64,000 nt of DNA from the NCBI RefSeq assembly GCF_000430885.1, contig NZ_AUMW01000018.1:1-64000 (forward strand). The letters are read 5' to 3'. The position numbers and the translations under genes are program-made. The notes under the pieces were generated by a model. That model did no database searches. It worked only from the letters and a program-made list of their open reading frames with translations, and had not been told where the DNA came from. How positions within the stretch are numbered: the stretch's first letter is position 1; every line of letters starts with the position of its first letter. This document shows positions 16,727 through 24,925 of the stretch, one piece after another. The stretch comes from Desulfotruncus alcoholivorax DSM 16058 (GTDB lineage Bacteria; Bacillota; Desulfotomaculia; Desulfotomaculales; Desulfallaceae).

Positions 16727-17119
16727 ATGACGATTAAAGAAGCTGAAAGCTTTGTTAAAGCAGTTTTATTGCAACAGCAAATTAACCGTGAAGTTCACGG
16801 GGATACGGAGTTGGATGATCAGCGTAAACCTATGGAATGGGGGGTAATAGCCGCTGAACATATGGGGCACCTCCTTGGCGCATTGCGCAATGGAAATGAA
16901 CAAGTTATTGAAAAAGAAATATTGCATGTCGCCGGGCCTCTATTAGAATGTTGGAATGCGGTAAAAACCGGTGTTAAGAAAGTTTGGGAATACAGGTGTA
17001 CGGGCTGTGGTGAGATATTCACCCTGGCGAAGTCTAATAATAAGTGTCCATTATGCGAAAGTACGCTTGAACTTGAAAAAGTTATAGCACCGCAAATTTC
17101 TGAATTTCTTCAGAAGTAA
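16727..17119 (+). CDS. Rubrerythrin-like zinc-ribbon protein of unknown role
   Basis: 130 residues from ATG 16727 (GGAG seven bases upstream; the frame is open back to 16640 but without a ribosome site). The C-terminal 35 residues form a zinc ribbon: YRCTGCGEIF followed 15 residues later by CPLCES. The N-terminal 90 residues are helical and unrecognised. Confidence 0.65.
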   Translation: MTIKEAESFVKAVLLQQQINREVHGDTELDDQRKPMEWGVIAAEHMGHLLGALRNGNEQVIEKEILHVAGPLLECWNAVKTGVKKVWEYRCTGCGEIFTLAKSNNKCPLCESTLELEKVIAPQISEFLQK

Positions 17120-17131
17120 GGGGATGGGCGT

Positions 17132-17533
17132 ATGGTCAAGAAGCTGACTTTTAAAGATTTAATGAATGAGACATCGGAGCAAGAATCCTTCCGGATGAAA
17201 GAGGCGGAAAAAGTCATTAAAGCTGCCGGTTGGTACGAAGCCGGCGGAATTAGTTTCTATTTTCATCCAAATAGCTGCTACTGGATGGACCTAAATACAG
17301 GTGTCATTGCGATCTACCATATGGACCGCAAGGACGTTGGTGGTATTGACAGTGTTGCTGATGGCTATGCCTATACCGGCGAAGAGGCACTTGGTTGGAT
17401 TCAGGAACATGAAATTAATATGAAGACAGATCATCTTTACCCTTGCCCAACGTGTGCAAACAATGGATGCTTAGCTTGTAAGGAATGCTTTGACGGAAAT
17501 GGTTATATGTATTTTGCCGAAAGGATAAAGTAG
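17132..17533 (+). CDS. Hypothetical protein with C-terminal cysteine cluster
   Basis: 133 residues. The last 30 residues hold five Cys (CPTCANNGCLACKECFDGNG), a DnaJ-like zinc-knuckle spacing. The N-terminal part is unrecognised. The gene follows the zinc-ribbon gene by 12 bases and probably shares its transcript. Confidence 0.62.
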   Translation: MVKKLTFKDLMNETSEQESFRMKEAEKVIKAAGWYEAGGISFYFHPNSCYWMDLNTGVIAIYHMDRKDVGGIDSVADGYAYTGEEALGWIQEHEINMKTDHLYPCPTCANNGCLACKECFDGNGYMYFAERIK

Positions 17534-17545
17534 GTTTTGAATTGT

Positions 17546-17583
17546 AAGTTAACTGGCCTGGCGTAAGCCGGGCCAGCTAACTT
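17546..17583 (+). repeat. Long hairpin of the GGC-GTAA-GCC family
   Basis: AAGTTA-a-CTGGCC-t-GGC-GTAA-GCC-g-GGCCAG-c-TAACTT forms a 15-bp stem with two symmetric mismatches. No T run follows. The AAGTTAAC beginning is shared with the hairpin at 15579-15600, so these appear to be copies of one palindromic element rather than simple terminators. Confidence 0.7.
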
Positions 17584-17655
17584 AATGATCACAAGGTAAA
17601 TAAGGTTACAATTTAATCAATATACAGGTAAATTAGCATAAATATTGGTTTCGCA

Positions 17656-17684
17656 TTGACCATTTATATCAAATTTGATATAAT
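17656..17684 (+). promoter_or_regulatory. Promoter with palindromic operator for the HigBA-type pair
   Basis: TTGACC (17656-17661) and TATAAT (17679-17684) are spaced by 17 bases, a near-consensus housekeeping promoter. A perfect 16-base palindrome ATATCAAATTTGATAT (17666-17681) occupies the spacer and the first bases of the -10 box. This is the expected arrangement for autorepression by the antitoxin encoded downstream. Confidence 0.8.
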
Positions 17685-17705
17685 AACATTTGGGAGTGGA
17701 AAATA

Positions 17706-18104
17706 ATGGGCCGAATTACCAAAAAAGAATTACTGGAAAGGATGTCTCAATGCTCCAGAATCGTCATGACCGAAGAAGTTGCACGATATATTATGAATCA
17801 CCCACAACCCAAAGTATCGGCAAAAATACTCCACGATATCATGTTGCTGAATGAATTTGGCCTTAAGTTGCCGGATAGATATATTCATCGCATATGGGAT
17901 AGTAATGAAAAACTATGGGAATTGCGAACGAAATTTGCCCAGTATAATGAAAGGGCACTATTCTTTTTGGTTTTAGACGATAAGTTTTTAATGACAAATT
18001 GCTTTCGGAAAAACTCTAGTAAAGTGCCACATTCGGAAATACGCAAGGCCGAAAACATTCTCTATGAGTTTTTGCAAACGATAGGGGGAAAAAAAGATGA
18101 CTAA
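17706..18104 (+). CDS. HigB/Gp49-like toxin
   Basis: 132 residues. The central part (LWELRTKFAQYNERALFFLV) and the following Asn-Cys-Phe-Arg-Lys segment match HigB/Gp49-like toxins of the RelE superfamily, in which the toxin gene precedes the antitoxin. The N-terminal 50 residues are additional to the usual compact toxin. The stop overlaps the antitoxin start by eight bases. Confidence 0.8.
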   Translation: MGRITKKELLERMSQCSRIVMTEEVARYIMNHPQPKVSAKILHDIMLLNEFGLKLPDRYIHRIWDSNEKLWELRTKFAQYNERALFFLVLDDKFLMTNCFRKNSSKVPHSEIRKAENILYEFLQTIGGKKDD

Positions 18105-18390
18105 ATTCGTCACTATGAACGAAATTGCCGAGGAACTTGAAAACAAACCGCAAATCATCGAAGAAATGCTTAAAGATGAGTCTCGTTATCAGATTGCTAG
18201 GGCTATTATTGCCGAACGAACCAGGCGCGGCTGGAGTCAGGGAACCCTTGCCCGTAAGGCCCGTTTGACACAGGCTCAGGTATCCAGGTTGGAAAGGGCG
18301 CGTATCGGAAATTTCGTTACCGTTTTAAAAACTCTTGACGCACTAGATCTTAAACTGGAAATCGTTCCATCAAAGCAACGCAAGGTATAA
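18097..18390 (+). CDS. HigA-like XRE-family antitoxin
   Basis: 97 residues. Residues 42-90 form an XRE helix-turn-helix: RTRRGWSQGTLARKARLTQA with the recognition helix QAQVSRLERARIG. It should neutralise the HigB-like toxin and repress the promoter at 17656. It is the last intact gene before the 19-base att-like repeat. Confidence 0.85.
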   Translation: MTKFVTMNEIAEELENKPQIIEEMLKDESRYQIARAIIAERTRRGWSQGTLARKARLTQAQVSRLERARIGNFVTVLKTLDALDLKLEIVPSKQRKV

Positions 18391-18477
18391 TTTTTGTGTG
18401 GCATCTTAATTTTTTCTGCGTACATAATCCCTTTTTCTAGTAATTGAAACCGATTCTTTTATTAGCATATTGGAGCG

Positions 18478-18496
18478 ATTCCGGGTGTCGCCTCCA
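18478..18496 (+). repeat. att-like direct repeat: tRNA-Cys 3' end, copy 1
   Basis: ATTCCGGGTGTCGCCTCCA is identical to 21931-21949. It reads as the T-arm 3' half, acceptor strand and CCA of a tRNA-Cys gene (usual form TTCGATTCCGGGTG-CGCCTCCA). No tRNA body precedes it, so this is a duplicated gene end, as left by element integration into a tRNA gene. Confidence 0.72.
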
Positions 18497-18500
18497 CCTG

Positions 18501-18546
18501 AAGCCGGGAAAGTCGGGGAGTTTTTATCTCCGGCTTTTCTGCTTTT
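18501..18546 (+). terminator. Terminator-like hairpin behind att copy 1
   Basis: AAGCCGG (18501-18507) pairs with CCGGCTT (18530-18536), followed by a T-rich run. A terminator directly behind a tRNA 3' end is expected in the original locus. Confidence 0.55.
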
Positions 18547-18559
18547 TAGCGATGCCTTA

Positions 18560-18925
18560 TCAATGAGTACTGACTTTGGCTTGTCCAACTGGAGGTTTGA
18601 ACCCGGGCTTCTTTCTTCGCTCCATTTCTAAACCTTTCATTTTCACCAACTCTGCATGTTCTTCATCTGAAATAATTTTTGGGTGGGCATTTTCTATCAA
18701 AAGCCATTCCGCTGTATCTTTCCACTTTTGGCAGGTACCTACCAGACCATTGCCGGTGCGGTTAAAGTAACCTATCTCGTTATAATAACCTTCCATTGCC
18801 TTGATGCGCATCTCTCGAATATATGTTAGGCTCCAAGGTTTGCCCTTAGAGTTTCGTACCGGTCACGCCGCTCGTCCCATTTGGGTTTAGTAGTATCACC
18901 TCGGTAAAAAATTAGCTCGGCTTGG
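18560..18925 (-). pseudogene. Decayed C-terminal part of a large serine recombinase
   Basis: On the minus strand, two frames read as one protein: a segment with FYRGDTTKPKWDERRDRYE, then after a frameshift near 18850 a segment with SKGKPWSLTYIREMRIKAM and ENAHPKIISDEEHAEL. The latter is the typical central motif of large serine recombinases. The N-terminal catalytic domain is absent. It may be the remnant of an element integrase or of an insertion. Confidence 0.65.
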
Positions 18926-19313
18926 GATCTTTAGATTAATCACTTGGTTGCGCTTATGTGTTTGGCTAGATGAAAATGTAGCAAACGGAAGTTAATTTTT
19001 GGAGCACCCCTGCTCCCATATATGGCATTAAATGGTACTAGCCTTAAATAGTAAACGTAGTCACATTTTATACATCCAATGATAGTCAGGCGGCCTTGAC
19101 AGGTGCTAATTCCGGAACCTTTGGCGGTAGTTCCGCCGGCTTTGGCTCATAATTTCCGGAAGTTAATCTTACGAAGTTGCTCCAGATGCTGTCCGGTCAC
19201 TTAGGCCACGAGCCCACAGCATGGATTCATTCTGCTGGCCATAAAGCCGGGGATGCGTTATCAAACCATATCTCCCGGGATGAGCCGCCTATGTGTTCGA
19301 AGATGCTTTTTAG

Positions 19314-19469
19314 CCCTTCCAGCAGGATTTTGACCTCTGGTCATCGGATACAGTAAAAAGAATATTCACAAGGTTGGAGAATTTAGGTATTTTATTGGTT
19401 GGCAACTTTGACCAAGACAGAAGAGATCGAACAAAAAATGATTTAATCAAGTCCCTGTACATGTCCTAA
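19314..19469 (+). pseudogene. Remnant of a replication-type winged-helix protein
   Basis: The frame reads DLWSSDTVKRIFTRLENLGI followed by LLVGNFDQDRRDRTK before a stop. This pattern (a W-S-x-x-T-x-K-R segment then G-N-x-N-x-x-x-x-D-R-T-K) is found in replication-associated DNA-binding proteins of phages and plasmids. There is no start and no body. The region 18930-19310 holds only similar scraps and no open gene. Confidence 0.5.
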
Positions 19470-19496
19470 AAACAACCATAAAGGTGGTGGATTTAA

Positions 19497-21605
19497 ATTA
19501 AAAATTTAGTTATTGCTGAAAAACCATCTGTAGCTCGGGACCTTGCCTCAGTGCTTGGCAGCTTCCAAAAAAAAGACGGCTATCTGGAAAATAACGAATA
19601 CGTTGTCACCTGGGCCATCGGTCACTTGGTGGAATTGGCTGAACCCCAAGATTACGATACACAGCTAAAAAAATGGACTATGGATACATTACCCATCATA
19701 CCGACCAGATTTCAACTTAAAGCCAACCCGAAAACCGCTAAACAGTTTAAAATCGTTAAACAGCTGGTTAACAGATCCGATATCGAACAACTTATCTGTG
19801 CGACTGACGCCGGACGCGAGGGCGAGCTCATCTTTCGCTATATTTACCGCCTGGCCGGCTGCCAAAAACCTTTCATGCGGCTCTGGCTTTCAGAAACAAC
19901 TCCGGCTGCCGTTAAAAAAGGCTTTACCGAGCTGCGGCCCGGAACAGAATTCAACCGCCTGGCCGCTGCTGCGGAAGCCCGCAGCCGGGCCGACTGGCTC
20001 ATCGGCATCAACGCCACCCGCTCATTTACCGTAAGGCATAACACCTTACTGTCAATTGGCCGGGTGCAAACGCCCACCCTGGCGCTTATTGTGAACCGGG
20101 AACGCGAAATTAAAAACTTTGTGCCCGAATCCTACTGGGAACTATACGCCGAGTTTACTAAAAGCAACGGCCAGTTATACGTGGGCAAGTGGTTTAAAGG
20201 CGAGCAAAACCGTTTCCAGGACCAGCAGGCGGCCCGGGCGGTACAGGCCCGGGTTGATGGTCAGCCAGCCAACGTGCTGGAGGTGGAAGAAAAGGACATT
20301 GCGGAGCTCCCGCCGCTATTGTTCAATCTCAACGACCTGCAAAAGGAAGCCAACAAAAAATACGGCCTGGCGGCAGCCAAAACCCTGGCGGCAGCCCAGT
20401 CCTTGTATGAGACCAGGAAACTGCTTACCTACCCCCGTACGGACAGCCGGCACATAACTACGGAGCTTGCTAAAACCATTCCGGAACGTCTATCCGCACT
20501 GGCCGGTGCGGCTGAATACATGCACTATACAGACACCGCAAAGGCGGCTGGCCCACCCGGCAAGCGTTACGTGGATAACGGTAAGGTAAGCGACCATACA
20601 GCGCTTATTCCCACGAACGTTAAGCCCATTTTGGACAACTATTCTCCGGATGAACGAAAGATTTACGACCTGGTGGCACGGCGGTTTCTGGCCATCTTTT
20701 TCCCGCCGGCCAGGTATAAGCAGACCAAAGTGGTAACCGAAGCTGCCGGCGAAAAATTCCTTACCACCGGACGGGTGGAGCTGGACAAAGGTTGGAAGAC
20801 GGTATACGCACCTGTGGAAAATAACCATGGCGATGACGAAAATGATGGTATCATACCCGACCTTACCCGGGGCGAAGCAGTGCGAACCACCAAAACAGAA
20901 ATCAAGGAAAAAGAAACCAGGCCGCCCAAACGATATACCGAAGCCAGCCTGTTGGCAGTCATGGAGGGGGCCAACAGGCTGATAGAAGACCGGGAACTGA
21001 AAGCGGCTATGAAGGAGCACGGCTTGGGTACCCCGGCCACCAGGGCAGCGATTATCGAGCGTCTAATCCAAGTGGGTTATATCGTGCGCCAAAAGAAAAC
21101 TTTAGTACCCACTGCCAAAGGAGAGATACTCATTGACTTGGTGCCGGAAATAATCAAGAATCCGGAACTGACCGGCCGGTGGGAAAAAACGCTGGCCGAC
21201 ATAGAAGCAGGCACGGCTGACCCGGAAGAGTTTATGACCGGGATTAAAAAGCTAACCGGTGAGATTGTTGAACTGGCCCGCACTCAGACCGCCAGTAACC
21301 AGTTTCAAACAAGCCGTGAAGCATTGGGCAAATGTCCATTTTGCGGCAAGGCAGTGATTGAGGGTAAAAAAGGCTACGGCTGCAGCGGTTACAAAGAGGG
21401 CTGCAAGTTTGTCATCTGGAAAGAGATTGCCGGCAAAAAGATTACCGCCAAACAAGCACAGGGTTTATTGCAAAAAGGCAAAACCGGCATAATTAAGGGT
21501 TTTAAATCCAAAGCCGGTAAAAGTTTCGAGGCAATTTTAGTGCTTGGACAGAACGGCAAAGTTGAATTTGAATTTAATAAAAAGAGAAGTAATCAACATA
21601 TCTAA
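19497..21605 (+). CDS. topB: DNA topoisomerase III, apparently with an ATT start
   Basis: 702 residues if read from ATT at 19497. The essential Toprim start KNLVIAEKPSVARDLAS, with the metal-binding Glu, is encoded before the first standard start (GTG 19551), so a start at GTG would remove the active site. In this frame a TAA lies at 19494 and the only codon between it and the conserved start is ATT, nine bases after AAGGTGG (19481-19487). The catalytic Tyr is in LLTYPRTDSRHIT (about residue 316). A C-terminal zinc domain starts CPFCGKAV. It relaxes and decatenates single-stranded DNA; copies on conjugative elements are common. It lies between the two tRNA-Cys repeats. Confidence 0.9.
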   Translation: MKNLVIAEKPSVARDLASVLGSFQKKDGYLENNEYVVTWAIGHLVELAEPQDYDTQLKKWTMDTLPIIPTRFQLKANPKTAKQFKIVKQLVNRSDIEQLICATDAGREGELIFRYIYRLAGCQKPFMRLWLSETTPAAVKKGFTELRPGTEFNRLAAAAEARSRADWLIGINATRSFTVRHNTLLSIGRVQTPTLALIVNREREIKNFVPESYWELYAEFTKSNGQLYVGKWFKGEQNRFQDQQAARAVQARVDGQPANVLEVEEKDIAELPPLLFNLNDLQKEANKKYGLAAAKTLAAAQSLYETRKLLTYPRTDSRHITTELAKTIPERLSALAGAAEYMHYTDTAKAAGPPGKRYVDNGKVSDHTALIPTNVKPILDNYSPDERKIYDLVARRFLAIFFPPARYKQTKVVTEAAGEKFLTTGRVELDKGWKTVYAPVENNHGDDENDGIIPDLTRGEAVRTTKTEIKEKETRPPKRYTEASLLAVMEGANRLIEDRELKAAMKEHGLGTPATRAAIIERLIQVGYIVRQKKTLVPTAKGEILIDLVPEIIKNPELTGRWEKTLADIEAGTADPEEFMTGIKKLTGEIVELARTQTASNQFQTSREALGKCPFCGKAVIEGKKGYGCSGYKEGCKFVIWKEIAGKKITAKQAQGLLQKGKTGIIKGFKSKAGKSFEAILVLGQNGKVEFEFNKKRSNQHI

Positions 21606-21818
21606 CCAAAACATAATGGAATTCAAGATGCGCTTGTATAAAATAACCAAACTGAACGGCTTATCGCTATGGAAATAAGGTATAAGGCTATATCTGAAAA
21701 CGACATTGAACTTAACTTGCCTGCCCAAACAGAGGTGGTGCTACGGGACCCTGGGAAGATGTTAAGAGGCTTGGCGACAGATTGACCGTCTAAGAGTAAA
21801 GGAATATCCGTTAAGAAT

Positions 21819-21843
21819 AATGCCCGGAAATTGTCCGGGCATT
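21819..21843 (+). other. Perfect 10-bp hairpin downstream of topB
   Basis: AATGCCCGGA-AATTG-TCCGGGCATT. No T run follows. It lies in a 325-base stretch (21606-21930) between topB and the second att-like repeat that otherwise shows no gene. Confidence 0.6.
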
Positions 21844-21930
21844 GGCAACGCTAAATAACAAAAATTAATTTTCTATACGGGCTGCTTATTTGCAATATTT
21901 TCTAGGGCTAAGTTTCACGGCTTTGTAACA

Positions 21931-21949
21931 ATTCCGGGTGTCGCCTCCA
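21931..21949 (+). repeat. att-like direct repeat: tRNA-Cys 3' end, copy 2
   Basis: This second exact copy of the 19-base tRNA-Cys 3' end is followed by a CCCTTG-AAAGA-CAAGGG hairpin (21961-21977) and a strong terminator. That suggests the right-hand junction with the chromosome. The intact tRNA gene would then lie to the left of the window. Confidence 0.72.
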
Positions 21950-21983
21950 AAGAGCTAAAGCCCTTGAAAGACAAGGGATGTCG

Positions 21984-22020
21984 AATCACCTACTGTAAGG
22001 AGTAGGTGATTTTTGTTTTT
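21984..22020 (+). terminator. Strong terminator behind att copy 2
   Basis: AATCACCTACT (21984-21994) pairs perfectly with AGTAGGTGATT (22001-22011) and runs into TTTGTTTTT. It may be the original terminator of the tRNA-Cys locus. Confidence 0.8.
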
Positions 22021-22122
22021 GGGCGGCAAAGGACTGGCAGCAGGGGATTTTTCAGACGAAGTTAAACCTGCTGTGATTAATAAAATCCCCTGTCATTGGT
22101 AGAGTCCGCCAAAAATTATTTT
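22012..22122 (+). other. Long imperfect hairpin, unclassified
   Basis: Three nested stems are visible: an outer TTTTTGGGCGG against CCGCCAAAAA, then GGACT against AGTCC, then CAGGGGATTTT against AAAATCCCCTG. Internal loops separate them. There is no coding frame. It could be a structured RNA or a small palindromic mobile element; I do not recognise either. Confidence 0.5.
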
Positions 22123-22258
22123 TTGAGGGCTTTACTATGAGAAGTATGCTGAAAATATTTGTTGCCGGTGCGGTTGACCGAGGCTTTCTAAAGTCACATT
22201 TTGCCAATAATACATGCAAGGTATAAGGGCAGAAAAAAGCTCGCCAGCCTTATGCCAG

Positions 22259-22341
22259 CGAGCTTATTAATGTCTTGGATCACCTGGTCATTGGTAATAA
22301 CCAGTTTGTTAGTCTAAAATCAAAAGGGTTTATTATATCCC
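22259..22341 (+). pseudogene. radC C-terminal remnant
   Basis: The frame reads ELINVLDHLVIGNNQFVSLK then SKGFI, clearly the end of a RadC protein (compare INVLDHLVIGDKKFVSFKAR in the intact gene at 15659). The catalytic domain is missing. It shows that mobile-element debris continues beyond the second tRNA-Cys repeat. Confidence 0.75.
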
Positions 22342-22450
22342 TCAAGGTTCTTCCCAAATAATGCTCGAATTACTCAATTATAGCTAGAAATTATATATTA
22401 TAATATATGATATGAACAGGTTTCACTCCCACGCATGGCCCCTGCGCCGG

Positions 22451-23293
22451 TTAAGTTACTTCTACAATATAACTTTTATTGGTCATTTTGGCTTTTGTAG
22501 AGGCTATACTTGCCTTATTTATAAGGTTTTCAATAACCTCATAACATTTTACTTCATTTCTGGCATATTTTCTTTGGCCACCACAGATGCCAGCCGATAC
22601 AGTAGCGGGAACTCCGGCTTTTGAAGTCTCAATGGCTATTAAATCAATGATATCTTTTACCATTTTTTCCGCGCTACTTATTTTTTTTAAAGATACAAGC
22701 ACAAACTCATCACCACCATATCTACAAACAAAGTCACAGTTAACTTCTGTTTTATCTTGAAAAACTTTTGCTATTTGCTTTAAACACCGATCACCATATA
22801 TATGCCCATTTTTTTTATTTAATTGCCCAAAGTTATTTACGTCAAATAAAGCTACAGAGATTTCATGACCTTCGGAAAGTAACTTTGAAGCAACTTGGTA
22901 TATATAACCGGAATTATATATGCCAGTTAATGGATCATATAGTTGGCCTAAACTTTTCATTATTATGGATTTGGTTATCATTCCGACTACTTTACCGCTT
23001 TCCACCACCGGCATGCGTTCTATTTTATATTCATGTAATAGCTCGGCTGCTTCCCAAATTGTATCATCCGGTTCACAAGAAATAACCGGGCTGCTCATTG
23101 AATCAGCCACTATCCGGTTGGGGTGGTGAAAACGCACATCTTTGGAGGTTATTATCCCGACTAAATTTTCACCTTCGATAACCGGCAGGCCGCCCACTTG
23201 GTGTTCCCGCATATATTCTGCGGCTTGTAAGACACTTTTCCCGGAGGTGATGGAAAAAACAGGGTTACTCATTATGTGTTTTACGTTATACAT
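22451..23293 (-). CDS. CBS-pair and GGDEF domain protein, probable diguanylate cyclase
   Basis: 280 residues. Two CBS domains (residues about 5-60 and 68-120) are followed by a GGDEF domain whose active site is YGGDEFVLVS (about 193-202). CBS pairs bind adenine nucleotides, so cyclase activity may respond to energy state. The RxxD inhibitory site five residues before the GGDEF motif is not present. No membrane helix is seen. The start overlaps the end of the next upstream gene by eight bases, so the two are co-transcribed. Confidence 0.88.
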   Translation of the reverse strand: MYNVKHIMSNPVFSITSGKSVLQAAEYMREHQVGGLPVIEGENLVGIITSKDVRFHHPNRIVADSMSSPVISCEPDDTIWEAAELLHEYKIERMPVVESGKVVGMITKSIIMKSLGQLYDPLTGIYNSGYIYQVASKLLSEGHEISVALFDVNNFGQLNKKNGHIYGDRCLKQIAKVFQDKTEVNCDFVCRYGGDEFVLVSLKKISSAEKMVKDIIDLIAIETSKAGVPATVSAGICGGQRKYARNEVKCYEVIENLINKASIASTKAKMTNKSYIVEVT

Positions 23294-23651
23294 TTATATC
23301 AACTTCTTTAAATACAGAAACTGAGATTTCCAATTTGGCCTTTATCAAGGATTGTGTGCTGGTAAACTTCATACCTTCTTCAAGTATGGTTTTGATCAGC
23401 GTATCACGTGGCATCCAATTAAACAAACTGGTTCTTACAGCTATGGCTTCAATATCACTGTTTTCGATTAAAATTACCTCATATTGGCCCGGGGCAAGAG
23501 CTTCAATCATTCTGCGAGCGGCCTCTGGGCCGATTGGGGCACGTCTGCCTATAAGCAATAAATCCTGCATGGGTGGGAGATCAAATTCAGAGAAATGTAT
23601 TTGTAAATTTGCCTTTTTACTACTAAAACTTTTTTTATTTTTGGAACTCAT
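23286..23651 (-). CDS. Conserved-looking hypothetical protein coupled to the GGDEF gene
   Basis: 121 residues, basic N-terminus followed by a compact alpha/beta sequence (LLLIGRRAPIGPEAARRMIE). No family is recognised. It overlaps the GGDEF gene and follows the HD-GYP gene by 26 bases, so it probably works with these signalling proteins. Confidence 0.65.
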   Translation of the reverse strand: MSSKNKKSFSSKKANLQIHFSEFDLPPMQDLLLIGRRAPIGPEAARRMIEALAPGQYEVILIENSDIEAIAVRTSLFNWMPRDTLIKTILEEGMKFTSTQSLIKAKLEISVSVFKEVDINV

Positions 23652-23677
23652 AGGTATAAACCTCTTTCCAATATTGT

Positions 23678-24298
23678 TTAAACAATATTGCTTAATGCCT
23701 TATGCCAAAAGTCAATCTCAGATGTTTGGGGAGGCTTTTTAATTAAGTCCAGAATGCATGATTCAAATGTTTGGACCAAATCAGGGGCAAATTGAAGGCC
23801 TTTATTACTGTTTAGTTCCAAAAGAGCATTGTTAAAAGTTTTAGGTTTTTGGTATGGCCTGGGACTTGTCATCGCATCAAATGCATCAGCAATTGCCACA
23901 ATGCGTGCCAGTTTAGGTATGTTTCTTCCGGACAAACCCTCGTAACCTTTTCCATCCCACCGCTCATGATGATAAAGAATAATTGGTAAAAGATCATTGC
24001 ATTCTTCAAAAGTTGATATCATTTTGGTACCTAACACAGTATGCTGTTTAACTATTGAAAATTCTTCGCACGATAGCTTTGTGGGTTTATTTAATATTCT
24101 TTCATCAATGCAACATTTGCCGATATCGTGAAGTAAAGCGCCTAAGGTAATTGTTTTTACCTCTTGGTAGGTGCAACCAGCATATTCAGCCGTTTTCATA
24201 GCAAGATAACATACGTTTAAAGAATGCATCATCAGGTCTTGAGGAAATCCTGAAAGTATGGTGTTGACAGTCTTTATATTAAAGTGCAAGTATTTCAT
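23678..24298 (-). CDS. HD-GYP-type phosphodiesterase
   Basis: 206 residues from the ATG at 24298 (GGTGGAGGG directly upstream; a TTG at 24316 is possible). The HD motif is LLHDIGKCCIDE and the variant GYP region is HHERWDGKGYEGLSG, where the third GYP position is Glu instead of Pro. HD-GYP domains hydrolyse cyclic di-GMP. With the adjacent GGDEF gene it forms a small signalling operon. Confidence 0.85.
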   Translation of the reverse strand: MKYLHFNIKTVNTILSGFPQDLMMHSLNVCYLAMKTAEYAGCTYQEVKTITLGALLHDIGKCCIDERILNKPTKLSCEEFSIVKQHTVLGTKMISTFEECNDLLPIILYHHERWDGKGYEGLSGRNIPKLARIVAIADAFDAMTSPRPYQKPKTFNNALLELNSNKGLQFAPDLVQTFESCILDLIKKPPQTSEIDFWHKALSNIV

Positions 24299-24560
24299 CC
24301 CTCCACCGTGACACAAGACATATTCATCGATAAGAGGGGGGAAGTTATTAATATCATTTTTTCCCGCAACCTGGCAATCATAGCGCTATAAACAAGCTTT
24401 AGCACTTTAGACCCATGGCTTTGCGCCCTAATCTTTCGATGTAGTTTGCCTTTGTGAAACAGATATTAAAACCAAGCCAAGCATATTATATAACTACCGG
24501 ATTGCATATTTCAACAAAAATAAACCATATGTTTATATTGGAGAAGATTGAGGGTTGAAA

Positions 24561-24902
24561 ATGATTAAAAAGATTGTTGGGAAAAATATAAGGTATTACA
24601 GAATTCAACAAGGTTTTTCTCAAAAGGAAGTGGCTTCTTTAGTTGGGATTACGCCTTCCTATTGGGGGTACTTGGAAAGAGGACAGAAAAACCCTTCTAT
24701 AGAGCTTGTTGCGATAATAGCAGAAATTCTTGGTGTTAAAGCCAACTTGCTTTTTGTTGAATCTCCAGCCGAGAACTTGCCGGAAGAATTTGTGCATTGC
24801 ATGTATATGGTAAATAGCATGGGAAATAACCACATTGATTTTATATTGACTGTAATTAAAGCGTATATTGATTTGCAAAAAGAGCAAAAAAAAATAACTT
24901 AA
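24561..24902 (+). CDS. XRE-family transcriptional regulator
   Basis: 113 residues from ATG 24561 (GAGGG six bases upstream). Residues 8-62 form an XRE helix-turn-helix (RIQQGFSQKEVASLVGITPS, then YWGYLERGQKNPS). The C-terminal 45 residues are helical. It is transcribed divergently from the HD-GYP operon and convergently with the sigma-54 activator; targets are unknown. Confidence 0.85.
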   Translation: MIKKIVGKNIRYYRIQQGFSQKEVASLVGITPSYWGYLERGQKNPSIELVAIIAEILGVKANLLFVESPAENLPEEFVHCMYMVNSMGNNHIDFILTVIKAYIDLQKEQKKIT

Positions 24903-24925
24903 ATATTTATGCAATATAAGTCTTC

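Noticed and set aside
18406-18588. Short minus-strand frame across the att-like repeat
   Set aside because: No ribosome site, spans a tRNA-end repeat and a terminator, and shows no protein-like features.
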